From contig JAZGTN010000094.1 in assembly GCA_037783415.1 (NCBI GenBank), forward strand, positions 1,984,001 through 2,048,000: 64,000 nucleotides of DNA. Reading direction: 5' to 3'. Each line of letters begins with the position of its first letter. Within the stretch, counting starts at the first letter, position 1. Source of the DNA: Leptasterias polaris. Taxonomy: Eukaryota > Echinodermata > Asteroidea > Forcipulatida > Asteriidae. Positions 1 to 10,756 of the stretch are shown one piece after another. The notes under the pieces are model-generated. The model did not search any database and was not told where the DNA came from. It saw nothing but the letters and a program-made list of their open reading frames with translations. The position numbers were made by a program, and so were the translations under genes.

Positions 1-660
1 AGCAATGGTAATGTTGTCTGAACGGATGATAATGGTTTACTTACTCTCCTTGAGTCAAGCTGAGGTACAGCAATGGTAATGTTGTCTGAACGGATGATAA
101 TGGTTTACTTACTCTCCTTGAGTCAAGATGAGGTACAGCGATGGTAATGTTTCCCAAACTGATGCTAATGGTTTACTAACTCTCCTTGAGTCAAGATGAG
201 GTACAGCGATGGTAATGTTGTCTGAACGGATGATAATGGTTTACTAACTCTCCTTGAGTCAAGATGAGGTACAGCAATGGTAATGTTGTCTGAACGGATG
301 ATAATGGTTTACTTACTCTCCTTGAGTCAAGATGAGGCACAGCAATGGTAATGTTGTCTGAACGGATGATAATGGTTTACTTACTCTACTTGAGTCAAGA
401 TGAGGTACAGCGATGGTAATGTTTCCCAAACTGATGCTAATGGTTTACTTACTCTCTTTGAGTCAAGATGAGGTACAGTGTTGGTAATGTTGCCATAACT
501 GCTGATAATGGTTTACTTACTCTCCTTGAGTCAAGATGAGGTACAGCGATGGTAATGTTGCCTTAACTGATGCTAATGGTTTACTTACTCTCTTTGAGTC
601 AAGATGAGGTACAGCGTTGGTACTTATGTTGTCCAAACTGCTGCTATGTTTGCTCCATTG
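1..660. repeat. 68-bp tandem satellite, about 9 copies
   Basis: A unit beginning AGCAATGGTAATGTTG and ending GATGAGGTAC recurs at 1, 69, 137, 205, 273, 341, 409, 477 and 545, with a decaying partial copy from 613. The array runs off the left edge of the window. Two unit variants alternate (TGTCTGAACGGATGATAA against TTCCCAAACTGATGCTAA), and units near the right edge diverge most. Reading frames across it are a by-product of the repeat. Confidence 0.95.
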
Positions 661-2021
661 AATATATTGTAGACTAGAATGGTGGCGTTGGCACAAATGC
701 TGCCACCGTTTATATTCTCTTGCAGTAAAGATAAGGTCGATCCTGGATTGGCATTTTCCAGTTTGCAAAGAGACTGAACAATTTTAAATTTGTACACTTG
801 CTCTTAATTAATTTGGAAAAACGCACCGATCATTCACTCATATCGGATCTTTGTTCAGCGTTCTGTAACAAGTTAACGTATCAGACAATTACATGAGTGA
901 ATTTATTCCTTTTATCAGCACTACATAGACTGACTTTGAACCTGAAACGTGATAGATGTTTTTCATAAGTACTGTATCTTGAAGCCAAGCTCGTAGGGAA
1001 TTGTCAACTGCAAATGAGATACGGGGATTGTCAGCGTAAGATCAAGCTGTTATCGGAGAAATCTACCCCTGGCACTGCTGACCATTTAGTGCCTCTTTAA
1101 AAAAAATTATATTTTGGTGCTTTTGTAATAAGAGCACTTCGTCAAGTTTGTGCCGGAAGTGCATACGAGAACCTGTCAGGACTTTAGTAGAGATGGAATT
1201 GGTGAAAATGACAGGTTTCATCTTGGATTTCCCAAGAGAGCAAACATGCGAGATGTCTGAAGTTTTTGAGTTAAAATGAAAACAAAATCGGCCTCAACTT
1301 GGGCGGATTTGGTTCATATTTACTCTGATAATTTACAAGTTATTCGAATTCTCAAAAGACATTGTTGATGAAAAGACCATCCAATATTTTTAGCATCTGT
1401 TTTGGAATCCACACAAAGTAAACAAATAAATGCTTTAAACAGTGACTACACTTTGTACTTTTCAGTATATATCGTTACTATAAGTTGCTTTTAATTTAAA
1501 GCAAAACCGGAATTGTTCAAAAGGCCAACGCGTATGACTCAATGTGCACATTGTATGTAATACCATTATACGCTGACTTTATTCATTGATTTAATATTCA
1601 ATCCAAGAGACTATTGAGCGGAAAGCTGTCCGTTTAAATCTGCACCGGGAAAACAATGCAGATGGTACTGTATGTATCAGCCTGTATATAATTAACTGTT
1701 GGGACAGGTGCCATCCATGTTCAGTGGCTCGTGTTTGTCGTCATTAAACATCCATGGCTAATCAGACGCCCCCAATCATTTTCAACACACACCTCGGCGC
1801 CTCATTAGTCACCTGGCGTTTTTAGCTCTCTTAATTTGCGACTTAAAGTGAAGATCCTTTAGACCATAGGCCCTTGCAAAGAATACCGAATATACCGAAC
1901 TGGTCTTTCTGTTATGTCTGCTTTTTTTTTTTTACTTGAATGCTTTCTTTTTAACCCTTTGATTTAATGTACAAAATGTCCACAATTAAGCCCTTGGCTA
2001 CCATGTTAATGAATAAACCTG
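661..2021. other. Non-coding, nothing recognised
   Basis: AT-rich sequence with no convincing exon, RNA gene or terminal-repeat element that I can recognise. Confidence 0.6.
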
Positions 2022-2022
2022 C

Positions 2023-2164
2023 AATGAATGAATGAATGAATGAATGAATGAATGAATGAATGAATGAATGAATGAATGAATGAATGAATGAATGAATGAA
2101 TGAATGAATGAATGAATGAATGAATGAATGAATGAATGAATGAATGAATGAATGAATGAATGAA
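2023..2164. repeat. (AATG)n microsatellite
   Basis: About 35 nearly perfect copies of the 4-base unit AATG. Long antisense frames across it (a His-Ser-Phe-Ile repeat) come only from the repeat. Confidence 0.98.
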
Positions 2165-2204
2165 GGAACCAATGAACCAATGAACATACTGAAATGTAGT
2201 CTGA

Positions 2205-2450
2205 CACTCTACGGCCTTACGGGTCAGAATTGACCCGGATGTTGGATCCTGTGGGACCGGACCCAGAAATGGGCCAGTATGACCTGAGTGTCGAAATGAC
2301 CCAGAATTTGGTCAAATAATTGACGCAGAGTCTGAGTTGAAATCCCATTTGGTGACCAGTTTCGGGTTCAAACGACCCAGAAATAGGTTCAGCTCTATCC
2401 TGGGACCCGGAGTCCGGATTAATTCTGACCCGGTGTCAATAATGAGAGTG
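2205..2450. mobile_element. GGGTCA-family foldback element, compact copy
   Basis: The ends are CACTCT and AGAGTG. Each is followed inward by an imperfect inverted repeat containing CGGGTCAGAATT, then GGATCC/GTGGGACC-type blocks. The interior consists of degenerate GACCCAGAAATGGGTCA-like units. The same ends and interior motifs occur at 3985-7475 and 52145-52901, which defines a local family. No coding capacity is seen. Confidence 0.75.
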
Positions 2451-2705
2451 GCCGTTTTTCCTTTTGCAGTATGGATTCGGAACGTCGTTTTGATTGGGAA
2501 GGTACAAAATGGCTGAAAGGTTTTGCCAGTCTAATAGTGTAACATAGCTGGACACGTTTCAAACCGTTGAATAAAATGCATGTAAAATGTTGATGATAAT
2601 TTCACAAGTTTCCAATAGACCTTGGATGTGGCATGAAGGACTTCGAGAAATACACTCCCCAAAACTCCGAAGGTTTTATGTTCCCTTTAAGCAACAATTC
2701 CATCG

Positions 2706-2732
2706 CCCCCCGCCCCCCCCCCCCCCCCCCCC
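2706..2732. repeat. Poly-C run
   Basis: A C homopolymer interrupted by one G near its start. It is one of more than ten long C or G runs in this window. Confidence 0.95.
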
Positions 2733-3984
2733 GATTAAGAAAAGAAAAAAACTAAACCAGAACAAAGTGGCGTCATGATGAAAATAGGCCTTGCTAAAAT
2801 CAAACGATCAGTATCCCCGGCGCATGAAATAAATCGATCATCGCGAACTTCTGTACCCGGTGCTAAACGGACAACAAGCCCGTCTGTCATTGAATCTGTC
2901 GGGTAGCTCAATGCAGAGTAATCAAACTACATACGGAGAGTTCGATTTCTTGACTAGGCTTTTATGGACTAGTCTCTTCTTCTTCTTTTTTCATTAAGAA
3001 GTTCCTTCTCAGAACTGTAAAAAGCACTGACTGACGGGTCAGAAAACAGATCCTTTCGTCATAGACTAAGACCCAGATTAAAGGGGGATATACGCCGTCC
3101 ATCTCACGCAGAGGTTGAGTAAAAAAATACACTCTTTTGACACTTTTGAAACTTGTGCACCTTCTTATTTTCAAAATGCTACAGGTGATTGACATCAAAG
3201 ATTCGGGCATTTTCCAATCAATAATTCCTGTCGAAAATCTAAAAGTGCCTGTGGTATTCCCTAGTCAATGTAGAATTGTAGAGCAAGGTCCAGATTGCTT
3301 GATGATTTGATAGATTGTTGTTTGACTGTCCAAGTTCTTGGAATGGCCCCTTTATTATTTGGTTGACGACCCAATCCTTTCAGCCCTCTTCTCCATCGTC
3401 AACCTTGGGGTATAGAGACCTCGCGATGACGGCCCACACAGACGGGGAACACCGCGCTATAACCAAGAAAATCGTCCTTCCTAGATCCCCATGACTTCGG
3501 TCTATCACCACTCATATTTCGAACCCGCGATTAGTTTTTATAGGGCAGTTTGGGACCCTTGTCAGATAATGTTACCTATTAGAAACTGCTTAGTGCCAAG
3601 AATCGCGTGAGAGACACCAAATCCCCCGGGGATACAACCCGAAAGCCAAGTGTGAAATCCAAACTGGACAGGTCTATTTTTAAAAAAATCATTTATTTTC
3701 TCTTTTCTTTCGTAATGTTCAATAAGAATGCATGCATGATTAATGTCACGGTTTAGAACGGTAGATTTATGCCCTTACAAAGCTTCATTAGTCTGTTTAT
3801 AGGACCGTTACAAGAGCCAATGTTTGTTGTTTTCAAGTTATTTTTATGAGGAACATGTTAAAACTATAGTTCTGCTCCAGCAGAAGGATGTGTTCCATCG
3901 GCTTCGGCCAGTTTCTGTAGTTGAATGTTTCTTGTGTTATACTGTGTCTTTGTTTTCATTTTTGTCTGCTGGTAAATTTCATAC
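2733..3984. other. Non-coding, nothing recognised
   Basis: I see no convincing exon or repeat ends. Short open frames here have no recognisable domain. Confidence 0.55.
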
Positions 3985-4169
3985 ACTCAAAACTGACCTG
4001 GAGACCTGGACCATTTATGGGCCAGTCTAACCCGGAAACTGGTTTCAAGTGGGATTTTAAGTAGGATTCTGCCTCAGTTTGACCCATTTTGGGGTCATTT
4101 GACCCCGCTTCTGGGTCATACTGACTCTGAATTAGTCAGGATCCACGGGACCCAGAATTCGGGTCAATA

Positions 4170-7100
4170 GACTGTGCAAGTCTCGCGCGCATTCGAACTT
4201 CCGGGACCATAGTGGTCCCAACCATATGGAGTTTTACGTGGGGGAGATTTTGTTTCGTCAATTTGTTTATTTTTATTTTTTTTAAATCCCGGGGGATTCT
4301 TATTTATTTATCTGTAGGTTCACACCAGAAAGTATATACAACAATAAATAGTATTATAATAAATTAATCTTACAAAATTATGTCACAAGTTAAGTAAGAC
4401 TTCAGTCGTGGCACAGTTAACCAGTTAACCTTTAACTCATTACAAAGCTTGTCGACACTGTTCTTCTTCGAGCCAATCCACATAGCGTTCGTTTTTTCAA
4501 CGTTAACATTTAAACCAGAAATTCTGGCAAATGTATCCAAATTTTTGAAGGCGGAACGCATAGAGGATTCAGAACCATTCAAAATTAGAACAGTGTCGTC
4601 CGCATATTGCGAAAGACAATATTCGTTACCGCCCCAACTCAATACCTTTAACATTTTTATCATTACATAACATCATTGACAATACTTCTGCACAAATAAG
4701 AAAAAGGTAAGGACTTAATCCGTCTCCTTGTCTACAGCCTCTCTCGATGTTAAAAGAATCGGACAAAAATCCATTCAAAAGTACTGAGGAGGAGGCCTGA
4801 TTATAAAACAGTTTAACCCAGGTTATAATTGAGGGTCCGAAATTGAAGCATTTCAGCACTCTTAAAACGAAATTGTGAGCGACAGAATCGAAGGCCTTTT
4901 CAAAGTCAATAGAAACGAAAACACCTGGAATATTTTCAGAATCAGTAATATTAAGTAAGTCATACATGAGGCGGATGTTCTCGCCAATAAAACGACCAGC
5001 CATAAAACCTTTCTGTCTCTCATGAATGATTTGGGGAAGGCAACCCTTAAGCCTCTCAGCAATACAAGCTGAAGCAATTTTATAAGAAGTGTTCAACAGT
5101 GAAATTGGGCGCCAATTTTTTAGATACTGGCGGGGTTTGTCCCCTTTTGGCAAAAGAGTAATGATCCCAAACTTTTGTGTTACCGAAAGTTTTCCTGAAA
5201 AATATGCATAATTAAGCGACCTCAATAAATACCAGGCAAGCTCAAATGTGAAATGTTTGTAAAACTCGAAGCTAAAACCATCCGAACCAGGTGATTTATC
5301 ACTCTTACTTTTCTTCAGTGCTATCAATAGCTCATCGAATGATAAAGGACCCTCGATGCTGTCCCTTATTGAATCGGAAAGAATAGGCTTGGAAGCTTTA
5401 GCAAAGATGGAATTCAGATCGACTCCATCTTGAACATTCCTGAAGGAATACAATGATTTGTAAAAACTTCTAGCTTCGGTAAGAATGTCTTTTGAGCTTG
5501 TTAAAACAGAATTAGCTTCATTGACAATACTCGTAATCGACTTATTAACAAAGTTGCGTTTTTCCATATTCAGGAAAAATTTAGATGGCTTTTCACCACA
5601 TTCCAGCCATCTAGCTTTAGACCTAATGATAATCCCCTCCATTTTTGATTTACGAAGATCCACTAATTCCGCCTGCTTAGCATTTAAAAGATCAATAGAG
5701 GTAGCATCGCCCCCGGAAATTTTATTAGACAAAAGACCAATTTCTTTTTCCAATGTGGATTCGATTAATTAGATTTTTTCTTCTTCCATGCGGAATAGGA
5801 AATCGTCTTACCCCTAATTTTCATAAGCAACACTTCAAAGAAAACCTGATCGTTGATAGTAAGCTGAATATCTTTGGGGTGAATATTGCTGAGGTTAGAG
5901 TGTAAATAAGGAGAGGCGACATATTCTCCCAATACCTCACTAATAGTGTCCTTAACAAGAGCGGAATATTGTGGATCTTTAAGCAGAGAGTTATTAAATT
6001 TCCAGTAACCATATAGCCATGTTCAACTTTACTAAAATCCAAGGTAATATCAATTAAGGAATGATCTGTGCTATGACCTGGTTTTATACCGCAGCTAACA
6101 AATTTGGCGTTGAGTTCTGATGAAATCAAAAAGAAATCCAGTCTGGATTGTTTAAGCGAGTGTGATTGCATCCATGTGTATCTTCTGAGGTCTGGATTAT
6201 GTATACGCCACACGTCAATAAAATCAAAATCATTACACATTTCTAGAACCTTGTTCCTAGCTAAAGGGTTGTTGAGATTGTTATAATTAATACAATCTAA
6301 AGACTGATTCAAAATTAAATTCCGATCTCCACAAAGAATAGTGGGGGTATTTTCCATATCACACATAATTCCAAAAACATCATCATAGCAGAAGCCAGGG
6401 TCATCCGAGTTAGGCCCGTACAAATTAATAATAGTCAATGTATAATCTCCAGTCACTATGTCTAAAGCCAGCATATTGCCCTTCTTATCAGTCTTAATAT
6501 TAGATATTTTAAACTCAAAATTATTGTTAAGAAGGATAGCAACACCTGGAATTACTTTTAAAGGAACTAAAGAAACATTCAAGTCCCCACTCTGTACGGA
6601 CGAGCTCTTCTGCATCGAAATGGACATCTTGTAAACAGTAAATAGAATAATTTTTTGACCTGAGATATTGAAAAACATCCCTGCGTTTCTCAAAACTGGC
6701 CAAGCCTCGGCAATTCATTGAGGCAATGGAAACACGACTAGAAACCATGGAAAATAATTATGGGAAGACAATAATGGTGACAAGCAATCCCTTAAAATTA
6801 AAACATAAGTAATGTCGAGTGAACCTTTTAGGACACTCTGTAGTGCCTACCAACCGGTGTGGACAAGAGAAAAAAAACTACAAGAAATGGTGTTCCCCGG
6901 GTTTTTTATGCTACTCAAACCCAATCCGAAATCCCGAACCCCGAAACAGAATCCCTCCCCAAGAAAACCCCATCAATTATTTTAGTTTAACGTAGTTTAT
7001 GACCTAGAAAATTGTACATGTTGTTGGGAATGTAATACTAAGTGATAGCAAAATATGAAAGTAAAACCAATTCAACAATATAACGAAGAAAACCCGAGAA

Positions 7101-7447
7101 TTAAACTTGACCTCAGCTTCCGGTTATTGCAAAAAATTAAGAATTTTGTGCTCGCCTCCGATCATAAAACTTATGTAAACGCTTATTTTGGATGCGCGAT
7201 TATAAAAAGTTAGGGGTTTCTAAAAATTTAACATCAAAAAGCATCCTTGTCCCAGAGTTTTAATTTGTTTTCAATAATAATTAACACACTTTTGTGTATT
7301 TTTTCAAAAGCTAAAACTAATTGTATAAAATTGTTGTTCAGATTTTGTCATGAGATATAATTTAAAACAAAGATTTGATTTCAGAAATAAAAATGTTCTT
7401 CGTTTGACGTGTTTTCTCGTTCGGATACGCGCGAGACTTGCACAGTC
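4170..7447. mobile_element. TA-flanked terminal-inverted-repeat DNA element carrying a LINE remnant
   Basis: The left end GACTGTGCAAGTCTCGCGCG is repeated exactly in inverse at the right end (7428-7447). Similarity continues inward for about ten more bases (ATTCGAAC against ATCCGAAC). Both ends are flanked by TA (4168-4169 and 7448-7449), consistent with a 2-bp target duplication as in Tc1/mariner-type elements. No transposase was recognised. The interior is mostly the LINE remnant at 4370-6748, so this is probably a non-autonomous element that later received a LINE. Confidence 0.7.
4370..6748 (-). pseudogene. L1/Tx1-like non-LTR retrotransposon ORF2 remnant (endonuclease + reverse transcriptase)
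   Basis: On the minus strand the frame opens near 6748 with an apurinic-endonuclease-type start (SIASMNCRGL, then CLQDVH). It continues with NLYGPN, ILCGD-N, SRLDFFLIS and STDHSLI. After a linker with KARWLECGEKPSKFF, the reverse transcriptase follows with KSPGSDGF, NWRPISLLN, FVSIDFEKAFD, GCRQGDGLSPYLF and the catalytic YADDT. The order and motifs fit L1/Tx1-clade ORF2. The frame is broken at about 6540, about 6010, about 5760 (stop) and about 4645 (just before YADDT). The coding trace stops at about 4370, soon after the palm domain, so thumb and C-terminal parts are missing. It is inactive. Clade assignment is by motif resemblance and needs a tree to be firm. Confidence 0.9.
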
Positions 7448-7790
7448 TATTCTGACCCTGGTTATTTTAAGAGTGCACTTGATTAGGACACAGCTGTTAG
7501 GACTTAGTACTTTGGACTAACACTACTTATGTTAAAATGCAACAATGACACCGTACTTTGACATTTATTTGATTGAGTTTCGAAATAGAACAGACGAGTA
7601 ATTAAATGGGATGAGATCATCAGCTTGGTTTAATTTTGTTACTGTACATGTCAATCTGTCTTACTTCAGTAACGGATGAAAAGTCTAACTAATTATAGTT
7701 CCTTCTTTTATCATTAAGAACTACAAAACAGGAACGTCGCTCGTAAGTCACTGCTTGATAACAAATTTTCCCAGCCAGAAATAATAACCT

Positions 7791-8194
7791 TTAAAGGGAA
7801 GATATACGTCTGGTAGTCACTCTAGAAATAAGTGGCAATCAAAACCTATTGGTTAGAAGCCTACAGCAGCTTCCGACAGTATATAAAGCATTTTGAGATA
7901 CATTTCACTTCGAAGTAATGTGGTTATATGTAAACAGTTATCAGTCTTTATGCCCACAAATTTGAATCTGAGAAACGTTACTGTCAGATACGTTTATCAG
8001 ATTGTGTATTCCCATAAGGGATTATTTTTCCTTTCTGGACATATTCTCTCCAGATTTTCTCGGCGATACTCAAAAACGCGACCTTTTGAAATGACATTTT
8101 CACAGGTTAGTTTGATAATGTATCTACATTTATACATGTATAGGATTAAAACAGTCGAATGGTTACACGAACCAAAGGTATACTTTGCCTTTAA
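7791..8194. mobile_element. TTAA-flanked MITE (family A), copy 1
   Basis: It begins TTAAAGGGAAGATATAC and ends GTATACTTTGCCTTTAA, an imperfect terminal inverted repeat within TTAA. The internal sequence (CCTATTGGTTAGAAGCC, CATTTTGAGA) is closely repeated at 13567-13968. No coding potential. TTAA at both ends is the signature of piggyBac-type target duplication. Confidence 0.8.
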
Positions 8195-8404
8195 GACGAT
8201 AAAAGTTTACTTTTTAATTTCATTTTAAGCCCCAATCATATCAGGTTTTTGGTTTACGGACGTGAAAACAATTTTCTGTTCATACACCACTGTGTAATAA
8301 ACGGCGTGTCCTTAGGCGCAGGAAGGCGATACGTTGCTCTATCGTGGTATCCCAAAACAAGTTTTCCCCGCAGCTCGCGATGGGAGCTCATATAAAGGCT
8401 ACGG

Positions 8405-8548
8405 CTAAAACACTAAGACAAAGGGATAACAACGATTGCAACCCGAGCAGAAGGAATGTGGAAATTGATGAATTTTCTAAAACACTAAGACAAAGGGATA
8501 ACGACGATTGCAACCCGAGCAGAAGGAATGTGGAAATTGATGAATTTT
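8405..8548. repeat. 72-bp tandem duplication, two copies
   Basis: The unit starting CTAAAACACTAAGACAAAGG occurs at 8405 and 8477 with a single obvious base change. The period is a multiple of three and the plus-strand frame stays open through both copies (8344-8559), giving a 24-residue repeat (KTLRQRDN-DCNPSRRN). No family was recognised and it may not be coding. Confidence 0.9.
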
Positions 8549-9310
8549 CCTCGGGCTAAAGGTCAAACGCAAAGCAAAGGGTAGTTTTCAGACGATCTTG
8601 AAGATGACTACGTGGATCAGCTTATTCCCGATGGTCTGTGATAATGATTCCGGGTGCATCGTTCATTTGCTCCGGGTTCATTGAAGGTGATTCAAACCGT
8701 TCAAGCTCCTCGGACTAAGGGGGTGCCGGTTCCCATTGTAGTTTAGAAACTGTCAATCTAGTCCTTTGATTTATCTTTGTTTTAAAATTGTAGGTCTGAT
8801 TTTGAGTGATTTGAGCGAAATCTTTTTTTTAAAAGTCTTTTCACGAAAATGCATCCATGAAGGAGTTTCAGGGTATCTTATTAACTCCTTTGGGCTAGAG
8901 TTCTCTCTGAAACTGCAGATGGGGAGTGAAGACTCTGCCGTTTATTTATCAGCTCTTCATCTGCTCGATGAGAAAGTGCTGTTGCCAAAGGCTTTGAGTG
9001 AGCTCATTACAGTCGCGCGATCACGACCTCGTCCGTATACTCGTACGGTCACATGGGAGGGGAATGGTGTGCGAATGGCAAACCACTGCATGCACGCTGT
9101 GCAAACAACTGCCAATCACAATCCCCACTTGTAAACCATGAGTTGTCAGTGCTTTATGTTGTTGAGCATTGCTCGGTTATACTTATGTTTTGTTAGGTAG
9201 TAGGTTCTCACATTGGTAACACTTGCGGTAAATATTTGGCCTGAAGTTTTTTATTGTAAACCCCAAAATACATAATATCCAAACTTTATATATTGGTGAG
9301 TGCACTTTAG

Positions 9311-9690
9311 TTAAAGGTTACATGATAAGGATAACAAACATAATAGTTTGATTTTAGTCGGAAGCTTACTGATTATGAAATTCATACTTTAAGAACCATT
9401 TTTTCAGTGAAATTGTTCCCACTGAAAATTAATGAACTCATGTTCGAGAAAACTGTATCAAGCCTTCCAAAACCCAGTTGATTTATGTTGTTACAACAAA
9501 ACTAAAGGACAATGTGTTTACACGCTGAAAATTGTGCAGTGTTTTTATCACTCTTTTCTCCTAAATCACAGTTTGGATTGAGCCCATATTTTCATGGTTT
9601 CTTGTTTGCTATGTATCGTTGATCACGCAAAACATGAACACTGTCTGCGACTATTTTGTCAGCTCTACCAATCATGTATACACACTTAAC
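9311..9690. mobile_element. Family B MITE-like repeat, copy 1
   Basis: It begins TTAAAGGTTACATG. The interior (ACTAAAGGACAATGTGTT, GTTGATCACGCAAAACATGA, TTTTGTCAGCTCTACCAATC) is shared with 15486-15885 and 33850-34225. The right end is not sharply defined. Non-coding. Confidence 0.7.
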
Positions 9691-10078
9691 CTTACCGGTC
9701 GGCAGCTCTATTTAAATGTAGGTGGCTTCATCACTAAATAGTGGATATTAACTTCTTCTTCCTGTTTATCAAATATTTTTGTTTGCATCATGTCTATTCT
9801 CACATCAACGCGAGCATACAGGAAATGTTTCAGTTGTCTGAGAAACTTCGTTCAGCCTGTTCGGTTGGCTGTGTGAATACTTCACCCTATTACCTTTGAT
9901 TACCAATCCTTTGGGTTCATGATGCTGTAAAAACACAAAAAACACAGCTAGCCTCCTGGAGATAACAAAATGTGCAATGATTAGTGCAAACAGTGCGTGT
10001 TCCTTTCGACTGTCGGAAAGAGCAGCACTGCAAATAACTAGTGTAATTTGATTTAAGCTCACATGGTTAAAATCTGAG

Positions 10079-10455
10079 TGGCGTAACTAAGGGGGTGGTC
10101 AGAGGGTGCATTCACCCTCATTGATGTCCGTGCTCCCCCCCTCCCCGGTCGCCCCCTCCCCCATTTGAAATCTGGACTTCTGAAATTAAATGTTGTTAGA
10201 GAAAAATATTACATTTTACAAGTTTTAATGGCAAAATGTCAATGTTTTAAAGCTATTCTTCCATACAGGCAGAAAACGTATTTGTCTTTACATCACGTCA
10301 AATTATCTTTTATACAAATGGTAATTGACATAACAAGAAATGGGGCTTATTTTCGAGAAATGCAACCGAAAACTACAGTAATTTGCCAGAAGAGCCCCCC
10401 TAAAAAAAATGGTGCATCCCTTGTGCCCCTCTGAAAATTTACCCTAGATTCGGTG
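10079..10455. mobile_element. Degenerate GGCGTAR-end repeat with C-rich interior
   Basis: It starts GTGGCGTAACTAAGGGGGTGG, followed by C-rich blocks, and ends in a region with CCCCTCTGAAAATTTACC. Similar GTGGCGTAGCC / GGCTACGCC ends occur at 32283-32530 and 40979-41345. Boundaries are uncertain. Confidence 0.4.
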
Positions 10456-10558
10456 TTCAGGATTAAAATGCTTGAATGATTGTATCGTTAATTGTTGAAA
10501 GGCTGGATTCAATGCCATCCTCTAGTTGGCAAATAATTCACACCATACAAACAACCAG

Positions 10559-10756
10559 TCAACATGTCATCAGATTGAAGACACCGAAGAATGGTCAGTC
10601 ACTGTTTTGTCCGGGTTTTTGTGCAAGCACGGTCGTATCTAAGCCACCCTCATCAGGTCAACATGTCATCAGATTGAAGACACCGAAGAATGGTCAGTCA
10701 CTGTTTTGTCCGGGTTTTTGTGCAAGCACGGTCGTATCTAAGCCACCCTCATCAGG
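10559..10756. repeat. 99-bp tandem duplication, two copies
   Basis: The unit starting TCAACATGTCATCAGATTG occurs at 10559 and 10658 and appears identical, so the duplication is recent. The period is a multiple of three and a short plus-strand frame (10476-10814) runs through both copies. There is no recognised product. Confidence 0.95.

Larger units (their letters stand above)
3985..7475. mobile_element. GGGTCA-family foldback element split by a later insertion
   Basis: The left part (3985-4167) starts CACTC and carries GACCTGG, GGGCCAGT, TGACCC and GGGTCA units like the element at 2205-2450. The right end (7450-7475) reads TTCTGACCCTGG followed by AAGAGTG, the matching terminus. Removing the TA-flanked element at 4170-7447 restores an uninterrupted GGGTCAATATTCTGACCC. 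Insertion into this older element is therefore inferred. The left terminus looks partly deleted compared with the other copies. Confidence 0.6.

Noticed and set aside
1951..2207. Minus-strand frames of His-Ser-Phe-Ile repeats
   Set aside because: Pure translation of the (AATG)n microsatellite.
4449..4670. Plus-strand frame opposite the LINE
   Set aside because: Antisense shadow of the reverse transcriptase.
8766..9134. 122-codon frame with LLDEKVLLPKALSEL as receptor N-terminus
   Set aside because: No Cys-loop N-terminal motif and no donor in the required phase.
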